Shown one piece after another: positions 26,265-35,688 of a stretch of DNA of 64,000 nt. The translations under genes and the position numbers were made by a program. The notes under the pieces are model-generated. The model had not been told where the DNA came from. It ran no database searches and saw only the letters and a program-made list of their open reading frames with translations. The DNA lies in the NCBI GenBank assembly GCA_021413845.1, contig JAIOPP010000057.1, forward strand, positions 11,884-75,883. The letters are read 5' to 3'. How positions within the stretch are numbered: position 1 is the first letter of the stretch; every line of letters begins with the position of its first letter. The stretch comes from Planctomycetia bacterium (GTDB taxonomy: Bacteria > Planctomycetota > Planctomycetia > Pirellulales > PNKZ01).

Positions 26265-28174
26265 CAATCCTGGGCAAGATTCGGAGCGACCGAAGTTTCG
26301 GTAACGCGACGGGAACCGGTGGTGAGCCACCCTTCGGATATTCGCAACATCCCGAGCGTCAAGCGAGTCTTGAAACTCGAATTTTGAAACCGTGGCAATG
26401 GTTCGTAAACCGCGGGAAGAAAATGGAGGAGTGCCTTATTCCAGCCCGCATCTTTAGAAAAGTCTTCCGCATCGCGAACGAGCCGCATGCCGCCGGCGTC
26501 GGCCACGGCGCGATAGCGGACCTTCACGACGCGCGGCGCCTTCCAATTCACTTCGCGACCTAAAGCGTAGCCTTGTAGACGAAGCGTCAGTTCGACGGCC
26601 TGATCGTGAAACCGCACGGCTAACGGTTCGTCCGCTGCAAAGAGCAAGATCGCCGGCGAACGAAGCGACTCGAAAGCCTCGAAGTCTTTACTGAAGAAGT
26701 GGAAGTCCTCCTTCAACAAACTATGAAAAGTCGCTTCATCGAGAAACTTGCCGTTCAGCCGAGTCCCCCAATTATTGACGGCCGACTCATGCGCCCAATG
26801 CCGCACGTCGAACTCGGCAGCGGTATCCTCCGGCGGCGGGCTCAAGGCTCCCAGCGAATCGCCGTCGGCATAGAGCGCCGACCAAACGATGCCGTCGCTT
26901 GCGCTGCGGATCGTCAAGCGGGGCTTGTCGCCGTCGCTCGGGAAAAACTCGGAACCGAGCGCGCCGAATCGGCCGTTGATACGATACGCAATATCGAACC
27001 CTTCTTCGGACACGCGCTCGCGCACTTGCTCTTCCACCTTGCGCGCGATCACGGGATCTTGCTCCGCGAGCTTACACTCGACGATCGGGCGTGCGATGCG
27101 CGACACGATCCGCCCGACGACGGGGATCCGCGTGCAAACCTGAATCCAATTCAGCGAAGTGCAACTCCTATCGCGCACGGTCGGCCCCGGCGATTCGACG
27201 GTCGCCGGATTCAAATAGATCGGCTGCGACGACTTCAGCCGTTGCGTACTGTCGGCACTCAGAGTCAGTTTTTTCTTGTGGCCCGTCAAGGCAAAGCGGC
27301 CGACCGAGGCGACATCGACGCGCAATTCCCCCTGCGTCGGATTCGGCACCACCTCAACCGTCGCCTCGGCGACCGCCGTGCCGCGCACATGAATCCGCAT
27401 GCCGCCGGCCGTGGTCTGGAGATCGACGGGAATCTGAAACTGGCGTCGCGCCTGATCTTCGATGTAGGAGTCGCTCAGATGCGTTCGATAATTAAACGAC
27501 GAGTACGAGCCTCGATACTCCGCAAGCAGATCATCGAAACGGCGCAGCGATGCGAGTTCGCGAAAGGCGTGACGCACCGCTTCTTCATCGCGGGCCTCCA
27601 ATGCCAGCGTCTTACGATGAGCCGCGCGCGTCAGCACGGCGATGTTTTTCTTCACGCGGTCCATGGCGTCGGGCGTCGCGCTCGCCATGCCGGCCCAGGC
27701 CCCGAGTTGGTACATCAACGTGCGCCGAGCCGGTTCCAACGCCGTGGGCCCTGCCGCCGTCAGAGATTTCGCAGTCGCACGAACCGCGGCCACGTCGGGC
27801 TTCGGATTCGCGAGTTGCTCGCCGAGTTGATTCAAGAGCCATGTCTTGCGCCAGATTTCGCCGTCGGGCAGATCGGCGGTTTGCGTTTGAAGCGCGAGCA
27901 ACGTCGCCGCCGCTTGTAGTTGCGATTGCCGTATGGTTTCGGCGGAGAAGGGGCCGAGCCGGCCCTTCATTTGCTTTGCCCAGTCGTCGTCCGACACCTC
28001 CGGTTCGACCGATGAAGTGGCGATCTCCGCCGGCTGCCGCAAGCTTTCGCTTGCCGGCAAGTCGCCGTAGATGGTGAGTGCGAGCAACAATGCAGAACCA
28101 TAAGCAACGCGTCGACCAAGGCGGTTGTCGAACACGCGTCGTAAGTCGCGCCACGGCGTACTAAAGATAGACAT
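26264..28174 (-). CDS. Large exported protein of unknown function
   Basis: A 636-residue protein with an N-terminal signal anchor (GRRVAYGSALLLALTIYGD, about residues 20-38). It has an alpha-helical first third with many Ala and Glu residues (QLQAAATLLALQTQTADLPD, ELASLRRFDDLLAEYRGSYS). A beta-rich middle follows (RIHVRGTAVAEATVEVVPNP, RFALTGHKKKLTLSADSTQR), then a Cys-containing hydrophobic patch (WIQVCTRIPVVGRIVSRIARP) and a C-terminal domain of mixed structure. No family is recognised. It overlaps the patatin-like gene by one base (TGATG), so the two products are probably made together; that is the best functional hint. It is 205 bp downstream of the larger caspase gene. Confidence 0.65.
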   Translation of the reverse strand: MSIFSTPWRDLRRVFDNRLGRRVAYGSALLLALTIYGDLPASESLRQPAEIATSSVEPEVSDDDWAKQMKGRLGPFSAETIRQSQLQAAATLLALQTQTADLPDGEIWRKTWLLNQLGEQLANPKPDVAAVRATAKSLTAAGPTALEPARRTLMYQLGAWAGMASATPDAMDRVKKNIAVLTRAAHRKTLALEARDEEAVRHAFRELASLRRFDDLLAEYRGSYSSFNYRTHLSDSYIEDQARRQFQIPVDLQTTAGGMRIHVRGTAVAEATVEVVPNPTQGELRVDVASVGRFALTGHKKKLTLSADSTQRLKSSQPIYLNPATVESPGPTVRDRSCTSLNWIQVCTRIPVVGRIVSRIARPIVECKLAEQDPVIARKVEEQVRERVSEEGFDIAYRINGRFGALGSEFFPSDGDKPRLTIRSASDGIVWSALYADGDSLGALSPPPEDTAAEFDVRHWAHESAVNNWGTRLNGKFLDEATFHSLLKEDFHFFSKDFEAFESLRSPAILLFAADEPLAVRFHDQAVELTLRLQGYALGREVNWKAPRVVKVRYRAVADAGGMRLVRDAEDFSKDAGWNKALLHFLPAVYEPLPRFQNSSFKTRLTLGMLRISEGWLTTGSRRVTETSVAPNLAQD

Positions 28175-28379
28175 GAGGATTTACGGATGGGAATGAAGTG
28201 AGACGTGCGGTCTGGATCCATCCGAAGACACGACGCAAGAACGGCACGTCGGCGATTCCGCCACGGCTGATACGCGCGTCGCGCAGGCGATTGTAATCGG
28301 CTTAATTTGAGGGTGCAAAGCATTTCTCGACGCCGGAAATTTTGCCGCGCATCGATTACTCGCGCTTTCCGCCCGCGGC

Positions 28380-30575
28380 TTACGGCTGTCGAGGCGACTT
28401 AAAAACTTCGATCGGAATTCGTCGCACGGCGAACGTCGGCGGACGATCTTTGCGGCTCGCTGCTCGCGCCCCACCGAGCGCTGCGGCAAGCAATTCATCG
28501 AGCGGCGAACGAGCCCCGCCGCGCATAGTTCGCAAGTCGGCGGGCGTAAGACCGGGCTGTTCCAGAAACGCGAAGTGCGCCGAGATCGGCGGCGCATGCA
28601 AAACCGCGAACACCAAAACATCTTCCCAACCGATCGTGCCGTCGTTGATCTTTATGACGACCTCGTGCGACTTGCGAGGCTCGATCGTGTTGTACGTTCC
28701 CGCTTGTGCCGCGCGGAGCGTTGGGTACTGGTTTTGAATCTTGCACCGGCTGTCGATATACACGACCGTCGCGTCGAGCGGAGCAAGGCCCGTGTTCTGC
28801 AAGCGGAGTCGGAGTAAATCGCCGTTCGTAAATCGGGCATCGGCAACATCGTCGACTGCCGTCCAATCGCCCCCACCGACGCTTGCGCGTTCGACTTGGA
28901 TCTTCAAGCCGAACGGTGATTTCCCCTCACGCGCGTCTGGTTGCGGAGCGTTATCGGCGAGCCGCAACAAGTTCCGCACGAGCGCAATCTGGCGCAGATC
29001 GCGAGCAAGCGCCGCCGACAACTCATCGTCGAGAGGATAGGGCCCGAACGATTCTTGCGTCATCGCTGCCGATGGCTCTTCGTCAGGGCCGCGCCGTCGG
29101 AGCGCCATGGCGTTCTCGCCTACCAGCAACGTAACATCTTCGACTTCGTCCATTGCCGCCGGCCGAACGATCGAATCTTTCCGTCTTGAAGTTTCGACGA
29201 TGAATTCCTGCACTTGAGCGAACGATTGCGACGGCTTGGAGTCCGGCTTTTCTCGCAGTTGTCGTACGCGCACCGAAACGCGCAGTTGCCCGTAGTCGAC
29301 TTCGACGACTTCGCAACGGCTCGGCGACTCGAACTTCTCGGCAGGCAACGTCGCACTCCCTTCGAAGGTAGTCGGCTCTACGATCGCGCTGAACGGAGTG
29401 GCGCTCGTCACGCGCACGAATCCCGTCTCTGCATTCGTCCCGAAGACTTTCAAGACGCTGCCGATCGTCAACCCGTGCGCGAGGCCTTGATCGACCATGA
29501 GCGTGCCGTCGACGGAACGAGTCAGCATCAGTGCCGAGCGAGCATGCCATTCGCGCTTGTTCAGCACTTCGCGATCAACCGACGACGCCTCGAGCAAAGG
29601 CCCGGGAAACCAATTCCAGCATCGATACTGCCACGTAATCTGCTGCGCCAATTCGCGATAGGTAAGCGGCCTTTCCGCACGGAGCAGCACTTGATTCAGT
29701 GCATAGCTCAACCTTCCGTAACGAGGATCGTTGCGACCGTTGCGGGGCGGCGGCATCGGATGCTCTCGCTCCAATGCCTGCGGCGGCACCGCATAGAGCG
29801 CCGCGAGTCCTCCGACCGTCGTCGGCATCGTAAGACTCGCCACACTCGAAGCGCCTTCGGGCTTCGACTCCGACCGATCCGCTCGCTGCTGGGCATGCAA
29901 CGCCGCATCTTGCAGGACCTTCGTCGGCGTCAAAACGTCCGCGGGCACGAACCGAAACGTTTCGTTCGATTCGCTCTCTTCCGAGCTGCGCGACATGGTG
30001 CCCGAATGACAAGCATCGGCGATAAAGAAGACGAACGCTCCGCGCTCGCGAAGCGCCGTAAGCCAGCGCTCGATTTCATCGTCGCTAATTCCGGCCACAC
30101 GAGCTTCCGGCGAAGCTTGCGAACGGACGTCTTCCGGCAAGAAAACTTCATCGAGACCATCGGCTTCATCGCCACCGCTCGCTTCGTCGGGCTGCTGGCT
30201 TCCGTGACCGGAAAACAAGATCAAGATCTCGTCGCCTGCCCGTGCTTCGGCAATGAGTCGCTCCATCGCCTTGACGATGTTCGCACGCAAGGGTCGGCCT
30301 TCGAGAGCATTCACATGCACCAGACGAACGATGTCGGCCTCGCCGAACTGAAATCGTTCACGCAGCAAGCGATCGAATAATTCCACATCGTTCGCCGGCC
30401 CTTGGAGCGCGAATTTCGGCCCCAGCGTCGGATACTCGGTGCAACCGACAAGCAGCGCTCGCCGGCGGCCTTGCGTTTGCTCGGGCTTCGTATGCAATCC
30501 AGCTTCTTGCGCCGATGCCGCGCACATCCATCCGAAACAGAAGCATGCAACGACGAGGCGGAGATGAGAGTTCAT
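28380..30575 (-). CDS. Exported caspase-like peptidase (C14 family) with large C-terminal extension
   Basis: A 731-residue protein with a signal peptide (LVVACFCFGWMCAASAQ). The metacaspase domain occupies about residues 38-310: RRRALLVGCTEYP, the ANDVELFDRLL motif typical of bacterial metacaspases, DEILILFSGHGSQQPDE with catalytic His124, and FVFFIADACHSGT with nucleophile Cys189. An acidic insert (ASGGDEADGLDEVFLPEDV) follows the His motif. The C-terminal 400 residues are beta-rich and end with a domain of the exported DUF4384 type in general appearance (DLLRLRLQNTGLAPLDATVV); that assignment is tentative. It is the first gene of the minus-strand block of exported enzymes, 69 bp downstream of lysR, and may share its transcript. 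Confidence 0.82.
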   Translation of the reverse strand: MNSHLRLVVACFCFGWMCAASAQEAGLHTKPEQTQGRRRALLVGCTEYPTLGPKFALQGPANDVELFDRLLRERFQFGEADIVRLVHVNALEGRPLRANIVKAMERLIAEARAGDEILILFSGHGSQQPDEASGGDEADGLDEVFLPEDVRSQASPEARVAGISDDEIERWLTALRERGAFVFFIADACHSGTMSRSSEESESNETFRFVPADVLTPTKVLQDAALHAQQRADRSESKPEGASSVASLTMPTTVGGLAALYAVPPQALEREHPMPPPRNGRNDPRYGRLSYALNQVLLRAERPLTYRELAQQITWQYRCWNWFPGPLLEASSVDREVLNKREWHARSALMLTRSVDGTLMVDQGLAHGLTIGSVLKVFGTNAETGFVRVTSATPFSAIVEPTTFEGSATLPAEKFESPSRCEVVEVDYGQLRVSVRVRQLREKPDSKPSQSFAQVQEFIVETSRRKDSIVRPAAMDEVEDVTLLVGENAMALRRRGPDEEPSAAMTQESFGPYPLDDELSAALARDLRQIALVRNLLRLADNAPQPDAREGKSPFGLKIQVERASVGGGDWTAVDDVADARFTNGDLLRLRLQNTGLAPLDATVVYIDSRCKIQNQYPTLRAAQAGTYNTIEPRKSHEVVIKINDGTIGWEDVLVFAVLHAPPISAHFAFLEQPGLTPADLRTMRGGARSPLDELLAAALGGARAASRKDRPPTFAVRRIPIEVFKSPRQP

Positions 30576-30644
30576 GACACGATCGAGCCCGAAAGAATCG
30601 AATCGCGAATCATCGTCATTGTAAAGAACACGAGCCGGCCGGAG

Positions 30645-31625
30645 CTAGCTTTGAATTTGATTCTGCAAACGAACCTGAGCCGCAAACGCTCGCGCGGCGT
30701 CTTCATGCACCGAGCCGTTTCGGAAGACGAAACGGACAAGTCCGCGGCCGAAGTATCGACTCATCGACCGTTCGTGCAACAGCGACTTGCCGCCGCCCGG
30801 CCTGAGGCCGTAGACCAGGGCAATTCCTAAGTTTTGTTCGACGTAACGACGCACCGTACCGGCGAGGAACGGTTCGACACGCGGTGTCGGCCCGTCGAAG
30901 ACCCGATTCCGATCGAGCATCGCAGCCAGTTCGGGCTGATCGGAAAGCGTATAACGCGAAGAGAGCAGGGGATACTTCCTAAGATCGGCGGGCGTTACGC
31001 GACTGCGCCGCGCCAGCGGATGGCTCTTGGCGGTGAGCAGCAGCGTCTCTAATTCATAAGCGGTCTCGAAGCTCACGCCGATCGGAGCCGCATCGGGAAC
31101 GGCGCGTGTCGTTAGGCCGATGTCGGCCGCGCCCGACTCGACCGAAGGCACGACTTGATCGTCGCGCAGTTCTAAGAACACTAAGTTCAAGTTCGGATTA
31201 TCTTCGAGCAGCGCCGAAACGGCCGCCGGCAAATCTTCTTGAATCACGCGCGGCGGGCCACTGACAGTGAGTCGGATCTTCGCTTGCTTGCGCGCCGACT
31301 CGAAGCGCGGCTTTAACGTCGCGGCACCCGAGACGAGCGGCGTAACCATCTCCGCTAACAGCCGCCCCTCGGTCGTAAGACGGCAGCCTCGGCCGTGCGT
31401 TTCGATCAGCTTCAAGCGGAATTCACGTTGCAACGCCAAGACCTGCTCGCGCACCGTCGGGTGAGTGAGCCCGAGCGACTTCGCCGCGGCGAAATAACTC
31501 CCTAGCCGGGCCGTTTCGCTGAAACTGCGGAGTTGTTGCAGCGTGAGTTCTTTATAGGGGCGGCTTCGCAACGGGGGACGTGGCACGGCTTTCCGTCCTA
31601 TGTGTTGGCTTGGCCTACATAGCAT
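30645..31625 (-). CDS. LysR-family transcriptional regulator
   Basis: A 326-residue DNA-binding regulator. The winged helix-turn-helix is seen as LTLQQLRSFSETARLGSYFA and SLGLTHPTVREQVLALQREF. The periplasmic-binding-protein-like effector domain follows from residue about 115 (IRLTVSGPPRVIQEDLPAAV, ELRDDQVVPSVESGAADIGL). The drawn start is ATG 31625. GTG 31586 would give the shorter N-terminus usual for the family and would place the palindrome at 31598-31622 outside the gene, so it may be the true start. It is divergent from the PSCyt1/DUF1549 gene at 31766, so by LysR precedent it most likely controls that catabolic block. The co-directional caspase genes follow after 69 bp. Confidence 0.88.
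   Translation of the reverse strand: MLCRPSQHIGRKAVPRPPLRSRPYKELTLQQLRSFSETARLGSYFAAAKSLGLTHPTVREQVLALQREFRLKLIETHGRGCRLTTEGRLLAEMVTPLVSGAATLKPRFESARKQAKIRLTVSGPPRVIQEDLPAAVSALLEDNPNLNLVFLELRDDQVVPSVESGAADIGLTTRAVPDAAPIGVSFETAYELETLLLTAKSHPLARRSRVTPADLRKYPLLSSRYTLSDQPELAAMLDRNRVFDGPTPRVEPFLAGTVRRYVEQNLGIALVYGLRPGGGKSLLHERSMSRYFGRGLVRFVFRNGSVHEDAARAFAAQVRLQNQIQS
31598..31622. promoter_or_regulatory. Candidate LysR operator palindrome
   Basis: Inverted repeat CTATGT (31598-31603) and ACATAG (31617-31622) with a 13-bp spacer, in the region between the lysR coding core and the divergent PSCyt1 gene. LysR proteins usually bind imperfect dyads with a T-N11-A core in such divergent intergenic regions. 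The match to that core is only approximate. Confidence 0.35.
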
Positions 31626-31765
31626 GAAGATAAATCGTTATTCATACTACACTTGCTAAATAGCCTCCGGCCACTGCAAACTGGTAGATATCCCGCCCCA
31701 ACGACCGTCTCAACTCCGCGACCGGTTCTGATCCGCGAGTTCCTTCCTGTCCACTCGACCAGCTT

Positions 31766-34243
31766 ATGCTCCTCGCCGCACCCTTCAAGTCGCCGACTCC
31801 GAGCCAACGCTCGCTGGCGACGCTTCGGAACGGAACGTGGGCAGTACGAATTTGCATCGCGTTCTCGGTTGCGATTGCCCATGTCCCGGCTTTCGCAGCC
31901 GAGATAAACCCAGGGGCAACAGGCCAAGCAGCAACAAGCCCAGCGACCTCAGGGCAGGGGATCGAATTCTACGAACGCAAGATTCGTCCTTTGTTGACCG
32001 AGCATTGCTACGCATGCCATTCGCGTGGCGTGAAGAAACAGGAAGCCGGCCTTTCGCTCGACACACGCGCAGGCATTTTGGCCGGAGGCGACAACGGCCC
32101 GATCATCAAGACCGACAAGCCGGAGGAAAGTCCGCTACTCGAAGCCGTCCGCTACGACGGCGACACCCAAATGCCTCCCGACGGCAAGCTCGAGCCGAAA
32201 GAGATCGCACTCCTAGAAGAATGGGTTCGTCGCGGCGCGCCCCTTCCGGCCGACGGCTCGGCAACCGTAACGAAGCAAGGGATCGACTTCGCAGCCGGAC
32301 GAAAGTTCTGGTCGTTCCAACCGCTTCGTAAAACAGCACCTCCGCAACTGCGAGATGCAAGCAGAGCGCGAGGCCCGATCGATGTGTTCATGCTCGGCGC
32401 CTTAGAGCAGCGCGGCCTGGAGCCGACTGCGCAGGCCGATGCGCGAACGCTTATCCGCCGCGCCACATTCGATCTCGTCGGCCTACCGCCGACGCCGGAA
32501 GAGACGGAGCAGTTCGTTCAGGAAACGGCGCGCGAACCGGCCGACGCAAAATCGCCGTCCGCTTACGACAAATTGATCGATCGACTTCTCGCCTCGCCGC
32601 ACTACGGCGAACGCTGGGGCCGCTACTGGCTCGATCTCTCACGCTATGCCGACGCCAACAAAACATCGCTCGAAGTGCGCGATCGCGCGTGGCTCTATCG
32701 CGATTGGATCGTCGGCGCGTTGAATCGCGACGTTCCGTACGATGAGTTCGTCGTTCGACAACTTGCCGGCGATCAACTTCCGGGCAACCAACCGGCCGAT
32801 CTCGCAGCGCTCGGTTTCTTGGGGGTGAGTCCCGAGTATTTCAAAGAATTGAAACTTTCGCCGACCGTGATCAAGTCGATCGTCGCCGACGAATGGGAAG
32901 AGCGGATCGATGCCTTAGGTCGAACCTTTCTCGGGCTCTCCGTGGCCTGCGCGCGATGCCACGATCATAAATTCGATCCGATCGGTGCCGACGACTATTA
33001 TGCGCTGGCCGGAATATTGGCGAGTACGCGGCTGATGGATCGCTGGATCGTGCCCGACGCCGAAGCGGTTGTCGTGCAAAAAGCGCGCGAAGAAGTGCTG
33101 AAGCTCGAAGCACAAATCAAACCGCTTAAAGCGATGAAGATGCCATCCGTCGAGGATAAGGCGAAGATCGCCGAATTGGAAAGCCGCATCAAGGAAATCG
33201 AACGCGGTACGCCGCGCTACGATTCGGCAATGGCGCATGTCGTCGACGATGCGGCACTCTTCGTCGAACCGAACGGACCGGACAACACCAAACTCGTTTA
33301 CAAGCCGAACGAGGCGATCGATCTGCCGCTTCAGATCCGCGGCAATCCGATGAAGCCGGGGCATGTCGTTCCGCGACGTTTTCTGACGGTGCTTTCCTCC
33401 GAGACGCCGCAGCCGTTTCGACGAGGCAGCGGGCGACTCGATCTCGCGCAAGCGATCGTCGGACAAGCGGCACCGCTCTCGGGCCGCGTGATCGTGAATC
33501 GGGTTTGGGCGCATCATTTCGGTCGTGGGCTCGTCGACACCTTGAGCGATTTCGGCACTCAAGGCGAACGTCCATCGCATCCCGAATTGCTCGACGATCT
33601 CACGCTACGCTTCATCGAAAACGGCTGGTCGCTCAAGTGGCTGCATCGTGAGATCATGAAGTCGGCCGCTTACCGACAAGCTTCGACCTACGATCCGAAA
33701 AAGTTCGCCGCCGATCCCGACAACCGGCTACTGTGGCGCATGAATCGGCAACGCCTCGACATCGAAGCGTGGCGCGACTCCGTCTTGGCTTCATGCGGCA
33801 ATCTCGATCGGACGCTCGGCGGGCCATCGGTCGCGCTCACCTCGCTCGACAATCATCGGCGTACGATGTACGGCAAGATCGATCGCTCCGACGTAGACGA
33901 CATGCTGCGGTTATTCGACTTTCCCGACACCGGCTCGCATGCGCCAAGCCGCATCCCGACGACGACGGCCTTGCAGCAGCTGTTCGTGCTGAATAGCCCA
34001 TTCATCGTGAGCCAAGCGGCGACGCTCGCGAAGCGGCTGGCCGCGGAATCGCCTCAAGATGCACCGGCGATCGTGCGCCGCGCTTACCGCTTGCTGTTCG
34101 CACGCCTACCGAGCGACAATGAGCTTCGCTTGGGCATCGATTTTCTCACGACCGGAGATTCCGGAAAGAAGCTTTCGCCGGAGACGGTGCAAGAGTACGC
34201 GCAAGCGCTGTTGGGAAGCAATGAATTTTCGTTCGTCGATTAG
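31766..34243 (+). CDS. PSCyt1/DUF1549/DUF1553 cytochrome-like protein
   Basis: An 825-residue exported protein of the planctomycete-specific PSCyt1-DUF1549-DUF1553 (PSD1) architecture. A signal peptide (VRICIAFSVAIAHVPAFA) lies about 26 residues in. The N-terminal cytochrome-c-like domain has a haem-binding motif, CYACH, and the late signature TQMPPDGKL. DUF1549 carries the conserved HYGERWGRYWLDLSRYADAN and a second CxxCH, CARCHDHKFDP. DUF1553 has SGRVIVNRVWAHHFGRGLVD and WRMNRQRLDIEAWRDS. The function is not established; a redox role is inferred from the haem motifs. It pairs with a DUF1501 gene 17 bp downstream, a standard partnership in this phylum. Confidence 0.9.
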   Translation: MLLAAPFKSPTPSQRSLATLRNGTWAVRICIAFSVAIAHVPAFAAEINPGATGQAATSPATSGQGIEFYERKIRPLLTEHCYACHSRGVKKQEAGLSLDTRAGILAGGDNGPIIKTDKPEESPLLEAVRYDGDTQMPPDGKLEPKEIALLEEWVRRGAPLPADGSATVTKQGIDFAAGRKFWSFQPLRKTAPPQLRDASRARGPIDVFMLGALEQRGLEPTAQADARTLIRRATFDLVGLPPTPEETEQFVQETAREPADAKSPSAYDKLIDRLLASPHYGERWGRYWLDLSRYADANKTSLEVRDRAWLYRDWIVGALNRDVPYDEFVVRQLAGDQLPGNQPADLAALGFLGVSPEYFKELKLSPTVIKSIVADEWEERIDALGRTFLGLSVACARCHDHKFDPIGADDYYALAGILASTRLMDRWIVPDAEAVVVQKAREEVLKLEAQIKPLKAMKMPSVEDKAKIAELESRIKEIERGTPRYDSAMAHVVDDAALFVEPNGPDNTKLVYKPNEAIDLPLQIRGNPMKPGHVVPRRFLTVLSSETPQPFRRGSGRLDLAQAIVGQAAPLSGRVIVNRVWAHHFGRGLVDTLSDFGTQGERPSHPELLDDLTLRFIENGWSLKWLHREIMKSAAYRQASTYDPKKFAADPDNRLLWRMNRQRLDIEAWRDSVLASCGNLDRTLGGPSVALTSLDNHRRTMYGKIDRSDVDDMLRLFDFPDTGSHAPSRIPTTTALQQLFVLNSPFIVSQAATLAKRLAAESPQDAPAIVRRAYRLLFARLPSDNELRLGIDFLTTGDSGKKLSPETVQEYAQALLGSNEFSFVD

Positions 34244-34260
34244 TTCGCAGGACACTCGCC

Positions 34261-35643
34261 ATGAACCCGCTACCGAAACCTGAAGCACTTTCCCGACGCC
34301 GCATGATCGGCCGTCTCGGCGGCGGCTTGGGCGCGATCGGGCTCGGCTCCTTGCTTGCCGAAAGTTCGGCCGAAGCTGCGACGACGCCTAAGCTGCACTT
34401 CGCTCCGCGCGCCAAGCGCGTGATCCATCTCTTTATGAACGGCGGACCGTATCAAGGAGACTTCTTCGACCCGAAGCCGATGCTGAAGAAATTCGCCGGC
34501 CAGCGTCCGAAAGAAGTCGATCTGCGCACGGAGCGCGCCACCGCCGGACTCTTAGCGTCGCCGTTCGGGTTTACGCGGCGAGGTCGAAGCGGAGTGCCTG
34601 TGAGCGAGTTGCTGCCGCACATCGGCTCATGCATCGACGACATTTGCGTCATCCGATCGCTCCACTCCGACAATCCGAATCACGGGCCCGCGCTCTATCA
34701 GATGAACAACGGCACGATCACGCCGAAGCGTCCGAGCATGGGTTCGTGGACGCTCTACGGCCTCGGCACCGAGAACCAAAACCTGCCGGGCTACGTGGTG
34801 CTATGCCCCGGCCGACCGGTCCGCTTCGCCGAGCTTTGGAACAGCGCGTTCCTGCCGGCCGAGTTTCAAGGAACTTACGTCGACCACTCGAATCTCGATC
34901 CTCAGAAGATGATCCCGTATTTGAAGAACGGGGCTGCGCATCCGGAAGACCAGCGACGGCAACTCGACCTCATGCAGGCTCTCAATCGCGAGCATCTCGA
35001 AGAACGCGGCGCCGACGACATGCTCGACACGCGCATCAAAGCTTTGGAGTCGGCATTTCGGATGCAAACGGAAGCGGCCGAAGCGTTTGACTTGAATCGC
35101 GAAACGGCGATCACCCGCGCCGCTTACGGCGCAGGGCCGTTCGCCGACGCGTGCTTGCTCTCGCGCCGCCTGGCGGAGCGGGGCGTTCGCTTCACGCAAA
35201 TTTATTACGGCAACGGGCAACCATGGGACACGCACAACAAGCACTATGACTCGGTCCGAGGCCTTGCGCGGTCGATCGATCAACCGATCGCGGCGCTCCT
35301 GACCGATCTCAAGCAGCGCGGCCTGCTCGACGACACGCTCGTCGTTTGGGGCGGCGAGTTCGGCCGGACGCCGACTTCGGAAAACGGCGACGGTCGCGAT
35401 CACAATCATTACGGCTTCACGATGTGGATGGCCGGCGGCGGCGTGCGCGGCGGCATGACCTACGGCGAGACCGACGACTTCGGCTTCCGCGCCGTCCACG
35501 ACAAAGTACACGTCCACGATCTGCACGCCACGATGCTGTATCTGCTCGGCTTCGATCACGAGAAGTTGACCTATCGCTATTCAGGCCGCGATTTCCGACT
35601 CACCGACGTGCATGGCCGCATCGTCAAAGAAATCGTCGCCTAA
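34261..35643 (+). CDS. DUF1501 (sulfatase-like fold) exported protein
   Basis: A 460-residue DUF1501 protein. The N-terminus has a Tat-type signal, LSRRRMIGRLGGGLGAIGLG, as usual for the family. The core contains VIHLFMNGGPYQGDFFDPKP, ICVIRSLHSDNPNHGPALY, DTLVVWGGEFGRTPTSENGD, the metal-site-like GRDHNHYGF and HVHDLHATMLYLLG. The fold is related to alkaline phosphatase/sulfatases but no activity is proven for the family. The first member of this locus has GGPYQGDFF where the paralogue at 41538 has GGPSQVDTF, so the two may differ in specificity. Spacing of 17 bp to the upstream DUF1549 gene indicates one operon. Confidence 0.92.
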   Translation: MNPLPKPEALSRRRMIGRLGGGLGAIGLGSLLAESSAEAATTPKLHFAPRAKRVIHLFMNGGPYQGDFFDPKPMLKKFAGQRPKEVDLRTERATAGLLASPFGFTRRGRSGVPVSELLPHIGSCIDDICVIRSLHSDNPNHGPALYQMNNGTITPKRPSMGSWTLYGLGTENQNLPGYVVLCPGRPVRFAELWNSAFLPAEFQGTYVDHSNLDPQKMIPYLKNGAAHPEDQRRQLDLMQALNREHLEERGADDMLDTRIKALESAFRMQTEAAEAFDLNRETAITRAAYGAGPFADACLLSRRLAERGVRFTQIYYGNGQPWDTHNKHYDSVRGLARSIDQPIAALLTDLKQRGLLDDTLVVWGGEFGRTPTSENGDGRDHNHYGFTMWMAGGGVRGGMTYGETDDFGFRAVHDKVHVHDLHATMLYLLGFDHEKLTYRYSGRDFRLTDVHGRIVKEIVA

Positions 35644-35688
35644 TCCATTGAAGACAAACCAACGTAACCCTTGAAGGAAATGAATTCG

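Noticed and set aside
20210-30575. Caspase/patatin block as a known CBASS or other intracellular immune system
   Set aside because: No cyclase, STING, NACHT or other sensor is present, and all proteins carry export signals, so a named immune system cannot be assigned.
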